A stretch of 64,000 nucleotides of DNA from JARRPM01 sp963792815 (GTDB lineage: Bacteria > Pseudomonadota > Gammaproteobacteria > Pseudomonadales > Halieaceae), in contig CAWBXR010000004.1 of NCBI GenBank assembly GCA_963792815.1, positions 124,001 to 188,000 of the forward strand, written 5' to 3'. Shown piece after piece: positions 50,982-61,024 of the stretch. The notes beneath the pieces are model-generated. The model had not been told where the DNA came from. It worked only from the letters and a program-made list of their open reading frames with translations, and searched no databases. The position numbers and the translations under genes were made by a program. The first letter of the stretch is position 1. Every line of letters begins with the position of its first letter.

Positions 50982-52709
50982 CTAGGCCCGTGCGGGGCTT
51001 ACCAGCTCGCCCGGCAGGGCGCCTGTGGGTTCGCCCCGGGCGAAGGTGGCAACACCATTCACCAGTGTCAGTCGCATGGGTGCGGCATCCCGGGTCCAGC
51101 GCCAGGTGTAGCCGCCCTTGCCATCGGGCACATCGAAAACCTTGTACTTCCTGCGGTGTTCAATCTCTTCGAGCTTGAATACGGTGACATCGGCCCGTTT
51201 GCCAACTTTCAGTTCTCCCCGGTCCGGGAAACCGAAGTGCGCGGCAAGTTTGCCGGTCTGGCAGTGCACAGCTTCCTCGACGCTCAGCAGACCCTTGCGC
51301 ACATAGTCTGTGTAGAGCAGAAGGTTGTCACCGCTGGCGCAGAATAGTTGTCCGTGAGCGCCAGAATCATTGATATTGCCCACGGCCAGCGGGTCCCTGG
51401 TGAGGCGGACGACCATGGCGTCGTCCTTCTCCCATGGGGGCATGGTGACGGTGGAGGACAGGCCGTTTCTGATAAACCATTCGGCCAGCGCGTCGGAAGC
51501 TGGCAGTCCCAGTCCCGCGGCGTACTCCCCCAGACTTGTCACGGGGTCGGCACCGTTTTCGGAATTGTCCAGCATCATCGCCTCGGGCTTGCGGAAGAAG
51601 CCCGTTTCCAGGGAGTCATTGGCCCATGAGTGCCGGGCGCGCTGCCGCCAGTCGGGATCAGCCAGTAGTGCCAGTTTCTCCTCATCACTCTCTGCGGTGA
51701 CTACCTCGTGCCAGACGTACTCGTTCGATTGTGCAAACAACAGCGACTGCCTGATGCTGGCTGTGACGGTAATCGGCACGTGCGCATAACCGGTCCAGAA
51801 ATCCCGGCCCTCCCTGGCGAAGCGCTCATGCAGTTCAACAATGGGCTGCTGAATGCCGTAGTCCCTTTGCCATTGCAATGTGGGAACCCCCGCCCACTGG
51901 ACGCGCACGGCGAGGCCTTCGGTGAGGCGCGCTATACGCTCCATCGATTCCGCCGCGGTAAAGCGCATCAGGCTGTCGATCACCACCTGCACGGTTGTCC
52001 CGGGGTAATCCGCCATCACCGTAAACAGGGCCCGGAGTTCCGCATCATCGGCCACCATGGATGGCACAGGCCGATCACTGCCGTCGTGGTCAAGCAGGTT
52101 GGTGGAAAGCCCCAGGGCGCCGGCATCCAGTGCATCCTCCAGCAGGCTGCAAATTTGCGCTATCTCCGCGGGCGTGGCAGTGCGCTCCCAGGCGTCCATA
52201 CCCATCACGGCCAGGCGCAGCGCAATATGGCCGACGAAAGCCCCATAGTTTGCGGCAACCCGGGTATCGCTGATCATGGCCTGTTTGTACTCGGACCAGG
52301 TGCGCCAGTTCCAGGGCAGTTTTTCCATAAAAGCCGATTCGGGTATGTCCTCAAAGAAGGAGAAGATTTTCACCACTTCCCGGCGTACCAACGGATCGTC
52401 GTGCAGGGGCGCCAGGGCAAAACCGCAGTTGCCCATCACTACCGTGGTCACGCCACACCCGGGCAGCGGATTGAGGTCCGGCTGCCACCACATCGCACCA
52501 TCGAAGTGGGTGTGACTCTCGATCAGGCCGGGTGTGACGTAGCAACCGCTGGCGTCAACCACCACCTCATCGCCTTCCGCCGACAGGTTTTTCGCCACGG
52601 CGGTGATCAGGCCATTGCGCACCCGCAAGTCGGCGGCAAAAGGTTGGCTGCCGGTACCGTCGACCACGGTGCCGCCCGTTATCAGATAGCTGTTTACCGC
52701 TGTATCCAT
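50982..52709 (-). CDS. N-acyl-D-amino-acid deacylase-like amidohydrolase
   Basis: A 575-residue amidohydrolase. The N-terminal beta domain ends in VTPGLIESHTHFDGAMWWQP with the HxH metal site; then TTVVMGNCGFALAP, GTTVQVVIDSLMRF, and the C-terminal NDSGAHGQLFCASGDNLLLY and GELKVGKRADVTVFKLEEIE. The MGNCGF motif supplies the Cys ligand typical of D-aminoacylases (AmdhF/DAN group). It should hydrolyse an N-acylated amino acid or a similar amide in the cytoplasm. GGAGCG upstream of ATG 52709 is acceptable. It shares orientation and close spacing with the beta-lactamase-fold gene upstream and the ChaN gene downstream. Confidence 0.86.
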   Translation of the reverse strand: MDTAVNSYLITGGTVVDGTGSQPFAADLRVRNGLITAVAKNLSAEGDEVVVDASGCYVTPGLIESHTHFDGAMWWQPDLNPLPGCGVTTVVMGNCGFALAPLHDDPLVRREVVKIFSFFEDIPESAFMEKLPWNWRTWSEYKQAMISDTRVAANYGAFVGHIALRLAVMGMDAWERTATPAEIAQICSLLEDALDAGALGLSTNLLDHDGSDRPVPSMVADDAELRALFTVMADYPGTTVQVVIDSLMRFTAAESMERIARLTEGLAVRVQWAGVPTLQWQRDYGIQQPIVELHERFAREGRDFWTGYAHVPITVTASIRQSLLFAQSNEYVWHEVVTAESDEEKLALLADPDWRQRARHSWANDSLETGFFRKPEAMMLDNSENGADPVTSLGEYAAGLGLPASDALAEWFIRNGLSSTVTMPPWEKDDAMVVRLTRDPLAVGNINDSGAHGQLFCASGDNLLLYTDYVRKGLLSVEEAVHCQTGKLAAHFGFPDRGELKVGKRADVTVFKLEEIEHRRKYKVFDVPDGKGGYTWRWTRDAAPMRLTLVNGVATFARGEPTGALPGELVSPARA

Positions 52710-52736
52710 AGGCTCTTCGCTCCTGCTCGGATTGCG

Positions 52737-53919
52737 TTATTTCGATTGCAACGTTGCGTATACCGCTGCGCGCATATCATCGCGCATCGGCAGGTACGTT
52801 GCCAGAAACTGGGTCATCACTACCCCGACTATCCGGTTTTCCAGGTCCACCCAGAAATAGGTGCCGGCAGCCCCCTCCCAGCCGAACTCCCCCGGGACGG
52901 TCAGGCTCATCGCCTGCCCCAGGTCCTGCATCACGCGCCCGATCAGGCAGAAACCGTAGCCGGGAAAGGTCATCGGGCCAATCTCCAGCGGCATTTGCGC
53001 CTCGGGTATGCGATTGGCCAGCATCAGGCGATGCATGGCCGGGGCGATCAGGGTCTGGCCATCGGGTGTCCGGCCGTTGAGCAGCATGGTGGCAAACTTG
53101 CAGTAGTCGACACAGGTTGAAAACAGGCCCAGTCCGCCGCGCAGCGCGTTGTGACCCGGGCTGGAGGGGTAAATGGCCTCGCCATCCAGCACCACCAGCT
53201 CGTGCGGCGGCAGCACCGTATGGGACAAGTCAATTTTTTCGAAGCCGTACAGTGGTACCAGGCGGGGCTGCTTGTGTTGCGGCACATAGAATCCTGTGTC
53301 GCCCATCTCCAGCGGCGTGAAAATATTTTCATCCAGCAACGCATCCAGCGGCTGGCCGCTTGCGACCTCCAGCACCCTGGCCAGGACATCTGTCGCCACC
53401 GAGTAGCGCCACTGGGTGCCCGGGTGGAAGGCCAGCGGATAGCCGGCGATGGTGTCAGCAAATTGTTCCAGGCTTTGCTCCACCCGGTTGATCAACTCTA
53501 TCTCTGAGTACTGTGCAGCCACCGGGCAGTCCGGCACGAAGTCATAACTCAGTCCGGAGCGGTGGGTGAGCAGGTCCTCCACCGTCATGGGGCGGGCGGG
53601 AGCCTCGGTGCCGCCCTCCACCAGCACCCTTGTCGTCGCGAACGCCGGTATGTATTGCATGACGAAATCCGACAGCCGCAACTGGCCGCGCTGGACCAGT
53701 ATAAGCGCCATGACCGATACCACCGGTTTGGTCATGGAATAGATGCGGTAAATCGCATCGCTGCCAAGCGGGACTGTTCTGGCTTCGTCCGCGGTACCGG
53801 AAGTACCGCTGGCGATCAGTTTGCCGGCTTTTTCCACATGCCACGAAATTCCCGCATACAGGTTCTGGCTCGGTATAGCCGTCGGCAACTGCCTGGAGTT
53901 GCGCTTCTACTGGTTTCAT
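52737..53919 (-). CDS. Beta-lactamase-family serine hydrolase, N-terminus probably frameshifted
   Basis: A serine hydrolase of the class C beta-lactamase/esterase fold. The active-site motif SxxK appears in YRIYSMTKPVVSVMALI and the YxN-like second motif in WRYSVATDVLARVLEV; later motifs include GHNALRGGLGLFSTCVDY and GEFGWEGAAGTYFWVD, typical of EstB-like esterases. The uninterrupted frame begins with a TTG at 53888. A better start, ATG 53919 with AGGA upstream, encodes MKPVEAQLQAVADGYT in another frame and would join at SQNLYAGISWHVEK after removing one base near 53875. The gene is 27 bases upstream of the amidohydrolase on the same strand. Confidence 0.83.
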
Positions 53920-54050
53920 TGTGGTTGGTTTCCTTATTTTTGTAGAGAAGTATCGACGAGGGTTTTCCGGGAGTGCCGACTCCGGCGGGTGCAGCCGTGC
54001 CCGCCCGGGCTGAGTGTATCGGCAGATGGCCGGTTTGTCCGGTACCTGCC

Positions 54051-55968
54051 CTAGGTCATTACAAAGTCTTTAGGGTCCGGTGCAAGCGTCTGCCGCCACC
54101 ACTCCCCGTGGGTGCCGGGCCAGTTCTGGGTGACGCGCCCCGCGCTGTTCTTGTACCAGCTGTTCACTGATGGATCACCCCAGGCGCGCTGGCGGTTCAG
54201 GGCATCGATATGCCGGTTGTAGCTGTCCATGATCTCTTGTTTACACTCGATGGTCTGGCAGCCATTTTCCAGCTGAAGCTTGAGGCATCCCATGACGTAT
54301 CGAAGCTGGCATTCCACGAAGAACACTATGCTGCTGCCCACAACGATATTGGAATTGGGTCCGTACAGGCAATAGAAATTGGGGAAGCCCGCGACTACCG
54401 CCCCCTTGTAGGCTTTGGGGTCGCCACCCCAGTGGCTTACCAGGTCGATGCCATCGCGACCGATAACCTGCATCGGGATGAGAAACTGGTCCGCCTTGAA
54501 ACCGGTGCCGAATATAATGACGTCCGCCTCGTGCACAACACCGTCCGCGGTGCGTACGCCCTCCGGGATGACCTCCGCAATGCTGTCCGTAAGCAGCTGA
54601 ACGTTGTCGCGCTTCAGGGTGGAGATCCAGGCGCCATCGTCCAGCACGGGACGCTTTCCGCCGGGCGGGTAGTCGGGAATCAGCTTCGCCAGCAGCTCCT
54701 TGTCGTCGCCGGCCTGCGTCGGCGAGCGAGTTGATCAGCTCTTGCCGCAGCATTTCGTTGGCTTTGCCGATGGTGCCCGGTGGTCCCTTCCAGCCAGGTT
54801 CCGAGTACATCATGGGCAGCAGGCCGTCCACTGCCAGGGTCCGGAACAGGAAGAATCGATACCAGCGGGCATAAAACGGCACTTCCCGAAACAGCCAGAG
54901 TTCCTCGGGAGACATTGGCTGGTGATAGGTCTCGGTGGGCATAAGCCAGGGCGCCGAGCGCTGGAATACCTTCAGTTGCTTGCAGTCGGGCGCTATTTTC
55001 GGCACGAACTGGGCGGCGCTGCAGCCGGTTCCGATGACAATCACCCGTTTGCCCTCCAGCGCGTGTTCGTGTTCCCAGCGGGCCGAGTGAAACGAGATTC
55101 CGTTGAACGTGTCCAGGCCGCTGATATCCGGCATTTTGGGGCTGTTGAGCTGGCCAACTGCGCTGATGACACTGTCCGCCACCAGGGTTTCGCGTTTGCC
55201 GTTGGCATTCACCTCTATCAACCATCGATTGTCGCTCTCCCTGAATGTGGCACGCTCTACCGCGTTGTTCAGTCTCACGTACTGGCGCAGTCCGTACTTG
55301 TCCACAATACGGTTGAAGTAAGCCTTCAGTTCGGCTGCTCCGGAGAAGTGTCCCGACCACTGGTCATTGGGCTCAAAAATGTAGCTGTACAGATGATTGG
55401 CGGAATCGACCTGGCACCCCGGATAGGTATTTTCGTACCAGGTACCGCTCATTTCCGGATTCTTTTCCAGCATCACAAAGGGTATGCCGTTTTGCAGTAG
55501 TCGAATGGCCGCCATGATGCCCGACATGCCGGTGCCGATGATGACCACCTTGAAACCCTCCGGCAGTGCGGCTTGATCGATCTGCACATGACGCGTGTCC
55601 TCGCCAAAAAGATTCAGCTCCTCCCGCAGGAACGGCACCTCGTCATCTGTCATGGGCGTCCCGGTGATATAGTTCATGGCTGCAACAACGTCATTCTCGC
55701 CGGGCCGGGCCAGCTCGGCGCAGCCGTTGTCGCGATACCGCGTAAGCGCATCGAACGCCAGCTGACGGGCAAGTTTGCGGTCTTTTTCGCCCAGTCCATC
55801 CTCGCTTTCGGCAAACATGACAAATTCCGGTTTCACCTGGGAGAAATGATCCCGAGTGCCATTGAGGTGCATCAGTGCCGCCATCAGCGCGGGTATATGG
55901 GCCTGCTCCAGCGCCTGCCTGATCTGCTCGTCGGATGCTGCAGAAATCGGGGTTTGCCAGTCACTCAT
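54051..55968 (-). pseudogene. Baeyer-Villiger-type monooxygenase, frameshifted near 54710
   Basis: Two frames join to about 638 residues. The N-terminal region of about 140 residues, helical and containing SDEQIRQALEQAHIPALMAA, is found in the longer BVMO class. Then FAD motif VVIIGTGMSGIMAAIRLLQN, fingerprint FNGISFHSARWEHE and second motif VIVIGTGCSAAQFVPK. The frame drifts after INSLADAG; the true continuation DDKELLAKLIPDYPPGGKR, FGTGFKADQFLIP and the end lies one frame away. Deleting one base in CAGGCCGGC near 54710 restores it. The start at 55968 gives the best ribosome site (GAGAG). It should oxidise ketones such as steroid or cyclic ketones. Confidence 0.87.
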
Positions 55969-56172
55969 ATGTTCGTCTCTCATGTCCTGGTTGGAAAATG
56001 CCGAAGCCCGATTTCAGCATAGTCGGGGTTTTAGCGCGATGCCACAGCGGGCGATACTGACCACCAGTACCGGTGTGCATTCAGTATAGGGAATTGCCTG
56101 CCTGTGTGGGGAGTTTAGCTTGCTGAACGGTTACAATGGTGTGCTAAAGGTCCTGCAGTCGGAGATTCGAGC

Positions 56173-57084
56173 ATGTTTATTCTTCATCATTACAGCATGT
56201 CCCCTTTCTCTGAAAAGATCCGGCTGATGTTGGGCTATACCGGGCTGCCCTGGCAGTCGCTTCCCTCTCCGGAGATGCCTCCTCGCCCCAATGTCGATCC
56301 GCTCAGCGGCGGTTATCGCCGCATACCGATTGCTCAGGTCGGGGCGGATATATTCTGTGACAGTCGCCTGATAAGCGCCGAAATCGCCAGCCAGTGTAAC
56401 AAAGAGGCGCTGGACCCCTTCCGCGCCACGGCCCAGGCCCAGGACTACGCCCGACGGCTCGAGGGCGATATTTTCTGGGCGGCGGTGCTGTCGATGTCCG
56501 CGGGGGTTACCATCCGGAAGTTGGTGCGCAATGTGGGCATCTGGAACACTTTCAGATTTATCAAGGATCGTGCAGGGGTGGGCCGCAGTGCCCGGGTAAA
56601 GCTGCCGTCTGCCGGGCAGGCGAGGGCGACTTTTGGCGCCCACCTGGTGGATCTTGAGCAGCGCCTGGAGGACGATTTCCTTGAGGGGAGTGTTCCCTCG
56701 CACCTGGATTTTGCTGCCTATCACACCCTGTGGTTTCAGCAGGTGGTGGGGGAGGTGTCGCTGCCCGCAGATCTGCAGAGGGTGGCCGACTGGTACCGGC
56801 GTATGTCGGGTTTCGGGCATGGCAGTGAGCGGACCATCTCCCCACAGGACGCTTTTGCGGCCGCGCGCGATAACGCACCGCGCCCCGTGCCGGTCAGTCA
56901 CACCAGTGATGCCCTTATCGGTTCCCCGGTCGCTGTCAGCCCGGATGATTATGCGCTTGACGCTGTGCGCGGCACGCTTGTGGGCAGTTCGGCCGAGCGC
57001 TGGACGTTGGCGCGGGAAACAACAGAAACCGGTCTGCTGCATGTGCATTTCCCCCGAGCCGGTTTTGAGCTCAGTGCCGGGTAG
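56173..57084 (+). CDS. Glutathione S-transferase family protein
   Basis: A 303-residue protein whose first 80 residues are a thioredoxin-like GST domain: FILHHYSMSPFSEKIRLMLG, then YRRIPIAQVGADIFCDSRLI with the cis-Pro and glutathione-binding Asp-Ser pair. Residues 100-215 are the helical GST C-domain. The last 75 residues (VSPDDYALDAVRGTLVGSSA onward) form an additional beta-type region not seen in ordinary GSTs. It likely conjugates glutathione to a hydrophobic electrophile or binds one. GGAG nine bases upstream supports ATG 56173. It diverges from the monooxygenase gene. Confidence 0.82.
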   Translation: MFILHHYSMSPFSEKIRLMLGYTGLPWQSLPSPEMPPRPNVDPLSGGYRRIPIAQVGADIFCDSRLISAEIASQCNKEALDPFRATAQAQDYARRLEGDIFWAAVLSMSAGVTIRKLVRNVGIWNTFRFIKDRAGVGRSARVKLPSAGQARATFGAHLVDLEQRLEDDFLEGSVPSHLDFAAYHTLWFQQVVGEVSLPADLQRVADWYRRMSGFGHGSERTISPQDAFAAARDNAPRPVPVSHTSDALIGSPVAVSPDDYALDAVRGTLVGSSAERWTLARETTETGLLHVHFPRAGFELSAG

Positions 57085-57108
57085 GGTCAGTCGGCCATTG
57101 CAGGACGG

Positions 57109-58410
57109 TCAGGTCTTGCGTATGTATACGATCAGGGTGGGGAATTTGTTGGGGTCGGTCTGTACAATGAACATGACCCGTCCGTCCGGCGAAACCGCAC
57201 CGTTGGCATCCCGGGTATCGATCTGGCCGGTCCCTTTTACCAGCATGAAGTTCTGCCCCAGGGAGTAGTTGCGCCCGCCAGTTGAATCGACCAGTACGGT
57301 TTCGGCTGTCTGTCCCCGTTGGTCCAGTAACAGTTCGGTCAACCCGGTGACAGGCTGGGTACTCATCCATGCGCCGTAGTAGCTGCCGGCGACATTAGCC
57401 ACCATCTTGTTTCCGGAGGTGCGCACGCACATGCCTGCGCCCTGCAGCCTGGCGGCGACCTGGGTGGCCGCAAAGACGCTGCCGTCAGCTGACAGGCTGC
57501 CCGCGAAGCGTGTTCCGGCATACTCGAAGATGGTGGTGCCGTCTTCGCTGACTTCATAGCTGATAGCCGCCTGGTTGGCACCGGCGAGCCGGCGGGCGAT
57601 AACAGCCATGGCGCCGCCGCCCTTGCCATCCATGGTCGCGCGGAAAAACAGGGCCTGCCCATTGGACAAGATATGCCCGCAAAAGTAGGTGCCTTTGAAC
57701 AGGCCCGGGGCAGCCCCGGTCTGCTCGGCCGTGAGGTAGGTGACGGAAATGTCGCCGTCTGACGCGTCCGTATCTGCCAGGGTTATAAAATCTCCCGCCG
57801 CTGTCGCTGCACCGCCAGGGGTGAGCTGGTCGGCACTTTCCCCGGTCAGCAGCAGGCCGGTTTTCTGGCGTTTGAAGCTGGTCGGGGTGCGGTCAAAATA
57901 GCTGCGGGTGGAGGCCTGCTGGCTGGTGAAGCGGTAGTTGCCGTCGGCGGAAAACAGCGCGTCGAGCAGCTCGGCATAGCCCACTCGGCCGAGCGCCCCG
58001 AAACTTGCGGCGACATAGGGCACCGCGGGGGTTGCATCGCTGTCGGGAACGAATACTGCCGTCAGGGGGTCGAGGTCCTCATCGGGAAAATTCGTATCCC
58101 ACCACTGGACCCAGGTTTTGTCGTGTTTGCGCCGGCAATCCTTGCCCTTGTAGGCCGGGTCGCAGGGCCCTTCCCAGTTGGAAAAAGTCCAGCCCGGTCG
58201 GGGCAGGGCCCGGTATACAACGGTTTCAGTGCCCAGGATCTCGTTGTCGGTACAGCGGGTCCAGCCGGCCCTGAATTCCTCCAGCGCACAGCCGCGCTCG
58301 CCGCGCTTGAGTTCGACTATGTCGCCCTCTCCCTCAATCGCCAGTGGCTCCTTGCATGCGGCCAGTGCCGCCAGGCAGCTGATTATCAACAGGAGTCGCG
58401 TTTTTTTCAT
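57109..58410 (-). CDS. Lipoprotein of unknown function
   Basis: A 433-residue lipoprotein with lipobox LAAC (Cys 19). The N-terminal 90 residues are Cys-rich (RGERGCALEEF, WTRCTDNEI, WEGPCDPAYKGKDCRRK), an arrangement seen in InlB-like B-repeat domains, which end in TAVFVPD as here. The remaining part is beta-rich with LFSADGNYRFTSQQASTRSY and repeated short strands, and resembles an outer-surface propeller or sandwich; I recognise no family. It faces the GST gene with a 24-base gap and no clear terminator. Confidence 0.65.
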   Translation of the reverse strand: MKKTRLLLIISCLAALAACKEPLAIEGEGDIVELKRGERGCALEEFRAGWTRCTDNEILGTETVVYRALPRPGWTFSNWEGPCDPAYKGKDCRRKHDKTWVQWWDTNFPDEDLDPLTAVFVPDSDATPAVPYVAASFGALGRVGYAELLDALFSADGNYRFTSQQASTRSYFDRTPTSFKRQKTGLLLTGESADQLTPGGAATAAGDFITLADTDASDGDISVTYLTAEQTGAAPGLFKGTYFCGHILSNGQALFFRATMDGKGGGAMAVIARRLAGANQAAISYEVSEDGTTIFEYAGTRFAGSLSADGSVFAATQVAARLQGAGMCVRTSGNKMVANVAGSYYGAWMSTQPVTGLTELLLDQRGQTAETVLVDSTGGRNYSLGQNFMLVKGTGQIDTRDANGAVSPDGRVMFIVQTDPNKFPTLIVYIRKT

Positions 58411-58579
58411 GGTGCTGGCTGTAGTCCCTGGCCGGAAGTGGCTCCTATGATAACTGAGAAAGACCAGGCCATAAATCCGCCCGCAGGCCTGTGTCGAGGA
58501 CGTGGGTAACTTGCCGCATGCCCGCGGCTGGTTACCGGGGCGGGGTTAATGGGACAATCCGGCTTTTGGGGAGAGGCTT

Positions 58580-58789
58580 ATGAAGGCCGGAAGATACCGA
58601 CATTTCAAGGGCGGCGAGTACCGGGTTGAGGGTGTCGCCAGACATTCGGAAACCGGTGAGGAGCTGGTAGTTTACACGCCGCTTTACGGTGAGGGAGGGC
58701 TCTGGGTCCGGCCTCTTGCAATGTTCCTGGAGACGGTTGTACGCGATGGCCGGGAGCAGCCCCGGTTTGAGTATATCGGCGCCAGTTAA
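58580..58789 (+). CDS. DUF1653 domain protein
   Basis: A 69-residue single-domain DUF1653 protein: GRYRHFKGGEYRVEGVARHS at the start, VVYTPLYGEGGLWVRPLAMF in the middle, ending in RFEYIGAS. The family is a small SH3-like beta barrel of unknown function. GGGGAGAGG lies just before ATG 58580. Its stop overlaps by four bases the stop of the convergent GST gene. It has no same-strand neighbours close by. Confidence 0.85.
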   Translation: MKAGRYRHFKGGEYRVEGVARHSETGEELVVYTPLYGEGGLWVRPLAMFLETVVRDGREQPRFEYIGAS

Positions 58790-59475
58790 CCAGCCCGGGC
58801 GCGAAAATCGGCGATAATCGTCCCGCTGCTGGCAATATCCTCCTCGTGGGATGCCTCGCGCCAGGTTTCGGCGATGGCGGCCTCGTACCACTCCTGCATG
58901 GCGGGCAGTTGCAGCATCTGCTCAACGTAAACCCGCGGTTTGTCCGATAATTGCAGTTGGTAAGTTGCGATACGAAATGCAACCGGGGCAAAAAAAGCGT
59001 CCACCGCACTGAACGCGGAGCCTCCCAGGTAGGGGCCACCGAACCTGTCCAGTCCCTCGCTCCAGAGCTCGTCGATTCGGTGCAGGTCCTGCGCCAGCGC
59101 CTCACTTACCCGCTTTAGCGTGACCCGCTGGCCGCAGCTCATGCTGCACTCGTTGCGCAAGGCGGTGAATCCCGAGTGCATTTCCGCACTCGCGCAGCGC
59201 GCCCAGCTGCGCGCATCGGTGTCCAGGGGCCATACCCCGGAGTGAGTTTCCGCGAGGTACTCGGCGATTCCCAGGGAATCCCATATGACCCGCTCGCCAT
59301 CAACCAGGCAGGGCACCTTGGCGGTCGGGCTGAATTTGCGGAATGCGTCCCGGTTGCCGCTGTCCGAAAACGGGTGGACACGCTCCTCGAAGGGGATCTG
59401 CAGGGCGCGCATCAATACCCAGGGCCGCAGGGACCATGAGGAATAGTTTTTGTTGGCGATATGCAGCGTGTACAA
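58786..59475 (-). CDS. Glutathione S-transferase
   Basis: A 229-residue two-domain GST. The N-terminal domain has NKNYSSWSLRPWVLMRAL with the likely catalytic Ser, then SPTAKVPCLVDGERVIWDSL (cis-Pro, glutathione contact) and GIAEYLAETH. The C-terminal helical domain includes FGGPYLGGSAFSAVDAFFAP, close to the usual N-capping box. It is probably cytoplasmic and acts on electrophilic hydrophobic compounds. It follows the P450 gene at 59519 on the same strand by 43 bases, making a P450-GST pair typical of detoxification or hydrophobic-compound degradation. Confidence 0.88.
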   Translation of the reverse strand: MYTLHIANKNYSSWSLRPWVLMRALQIPFEERVHPFSDSGNRDAFRKFSPTAKVPCLVDGERVIWDSLGIAEYLAETHSGVWPLDTDARSWARCASAEMHSGFTALRNECSMSCGQRVTLKRVSEALAQDLHRIDELWSEGLDRFGGPYLGGSAFSAVDAFFAPVAFRIATYQLQLSDKPRVYVEQMLQLPAMQEWYEAAIAETWREASHEEDIASSGTIIADFRARAG

Positions 59476-59518
59476 GCGCGTTCTCCCGGTCAGTGGATCG
59501 ATTTGGGCAGGTGCAGTG

Positions 59519-60745
59519 TCACTTCACGGTGTCAAAGGCTATCGGCATGGATTTTATGCCATTGATGAAATTGGAGCGCAGCCATGCGATCTCGCCATCG
59601 AAGCGAGGATTGCTCACCCGCCGCAGAATTTCCTGGAATATGACCTTCAATTCGAGCCTTGCCAGGTGCGAGCCCAGGCAAAAATGCTCACCGATGCCAA
59701 AGGCGCGGTGGCTGTTCCTGAGCTCCTCGCGCTGGGCGCGGGTGATATCAAAGCGGTCGCTGTCGCTGAAAACGGCTTCATCGGCGCTGGCCGAGCCATA
59801 ATACATCTGGATTTTGTCGCCCTTTTTGATGAGTTGCCCACCAACCTCCACATCCTCGGTGGCCGTGCGACGAAAGGCTATGACGGCGGGGTTGTAGCGC
59901 AGGAACTCCTCGATAGCGCCCTCCAGCAGCTCCGGGTTGTCAGCCAGCTGCTGGTATTGCCCGTGTTCGATCAACAGGCGCATGCCGTGGCTGGTCACGG
60001 TCCGGGTGGTTTCGTTACCCGCCACTATCAACAGCAGGAAGAAGTAGCAGAACTCGTCGTCGGTGAGCGGTTCATCCTCCACCGTACCGTTGAGCAGGAC
60101 GTTGACGATGTCATCCTGAGGCCTGGTTTTCTGTTGTGCGGCCAGCTCCTGCGCCATCATGAACATTTCCATCATTGCCATGGTGCCCTCCTCCTGGGTG
60201 GTGGAGAGTTCGGGATCGTCCATGCCGATCATGATGTTGGTGAGTTCGAACAGGCGGCGTCTCTTGTCGAGCGGCACACCCATGAGTTCGCAAATGGCGA
60301 TGAGCGGCAGCTCGGCAGCCACGTCCTCGACAAACTCACAGCGGCCCCCCTCCACTGCCCTGTCCAGTATCTCCCTGGCGATTTCACGAAACCTGTCCTC
60401 GTAGGAGTCCACGACCTTCGGGGTGAACGCGTTGCGCACCAGGCGCCGGTACTTGATGTGCTTTGGCGGATCCATATTGATCAGTTGCAAGCGCATCATT
60501 GCGAGCATCTCCGGGTCCTGTTCATGCAGGAAGCAGGTTTCGGCCTCGGAGGAAAAAAGCAGCGGGTTCTTGGAGATGAAATCAAGGTCCTGGTGGCGCG
60601 TTACCGCCCAGAAACCGCGGCCCTGTGCCGGGTCCTCGTGCCAGTACACCGGTTGCTCGTTCCGCAGGTATTTAAAGGTTTCCCGCGGCATACCTCCCAG
60701 GTAGGTGTCTGGTGCAGTGAGGTCAAAAACAGGACAGCCGGACAT
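59519..60745 (-). CDS. Cytochrome P450
   Basis: A complete 408-residue P450. The I-helix has IVAGNETT with the usual acid-Thr pair, the K-helix EEFLRYNPAVIAFRR, and the haem loop FGIGEHFCLG with thiolate C356. The arrangement resembles CYP125/CYP142-like or CYP153-like families that oxidise sterols or alkyl chains, but no finer assignment is safe by eye. Motif MDPPKHIKYRRLVRNAFTPK is typical of such soluble P450s. It precedes a GST gene on the same strand. An inverted repeat, GTGGTC-N8-GACCAC, occurs 68-87 bases upstream of its start. Confidence 0.92.
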   Translation of the reverse strand: MSGCPVFDLTAPDTYLGGMPRETFKYLRNEQPVYWHEDPAQGRGFWAVTRHQDLDFISKNPLLFSSEAETCFLHEQDPEMLAMMRLQLINMDPPKHIKYRRLVRNAFTPKVVDSYEDRFREIAREILDRAVEGGRCEFVEDVAAELPLIAICELMGVPLDKRRRLFELTNIMIGMDDPELSTTQEEGTMAMMEMFMMAQELAAQQKTRPQDDIVNVLLNGTVEDEPLTDDEFCYFFLLLIVAGNETTRTVTSHGMRLLIEHGQYQQLADNPELLEGAIEEFLRYNPAVIAFRRTATEDVEVGGQLIKKGDKIQMYYGSASADEAVFSDSDRFDITRAQREELRNSHRAFGIGEHFCLGSHLARLELKVIFQEILRRVSNPRFDGEIAWLRSNFINGIKSMPIAFDTVK

Positions 60746-60812
60746 TGATATTGCTCCGTTTGGATTGGGGATGGTGGCGGGGCGCCGCCCGAGTTATCGG
60801 CAGCACCCATTA

Positions 60813-60832
60813 GTGGTCGAACTATAGACCAC
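60813..60832. promoter_or_regulatory. Inverted repeat upstream of P450 gene
   Basis: GTGGTC (60813-60818) and GACCAC (60827-60832) flank GAACTATA, within the 279-bp divergent region between the P450 and the alpha/beta hydrolase. It could be an operator for the P450; nothing identifies the protein that binds it. Confidence 0.33.
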
Positions 60833-61024
60833 CGACTCTCGATTAAACAGACGAGCCGGTACTGATAGCTTGACCAGGGGGCGCTTGTTGCCAGCCCCAA
60901 ATTGCCCTCAAGCGCTGCGGCGGGATCCGTTAGGCTCACGTCGTGGATGCCTGTGGTCGGATATTCGCAAGCTTGCGTATACTCACGCCAGCTTTAGTTT
61001 CGCTTAGCCTGTCGGAGATAAACC

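Noticed and set aside
51708..53120. 470-residue open frame antisense to the amidohydrolase and hydrolase genes
   Set aside because: It runs across two real genes, is rich in His/Arg/Gly, and shows no family motif.
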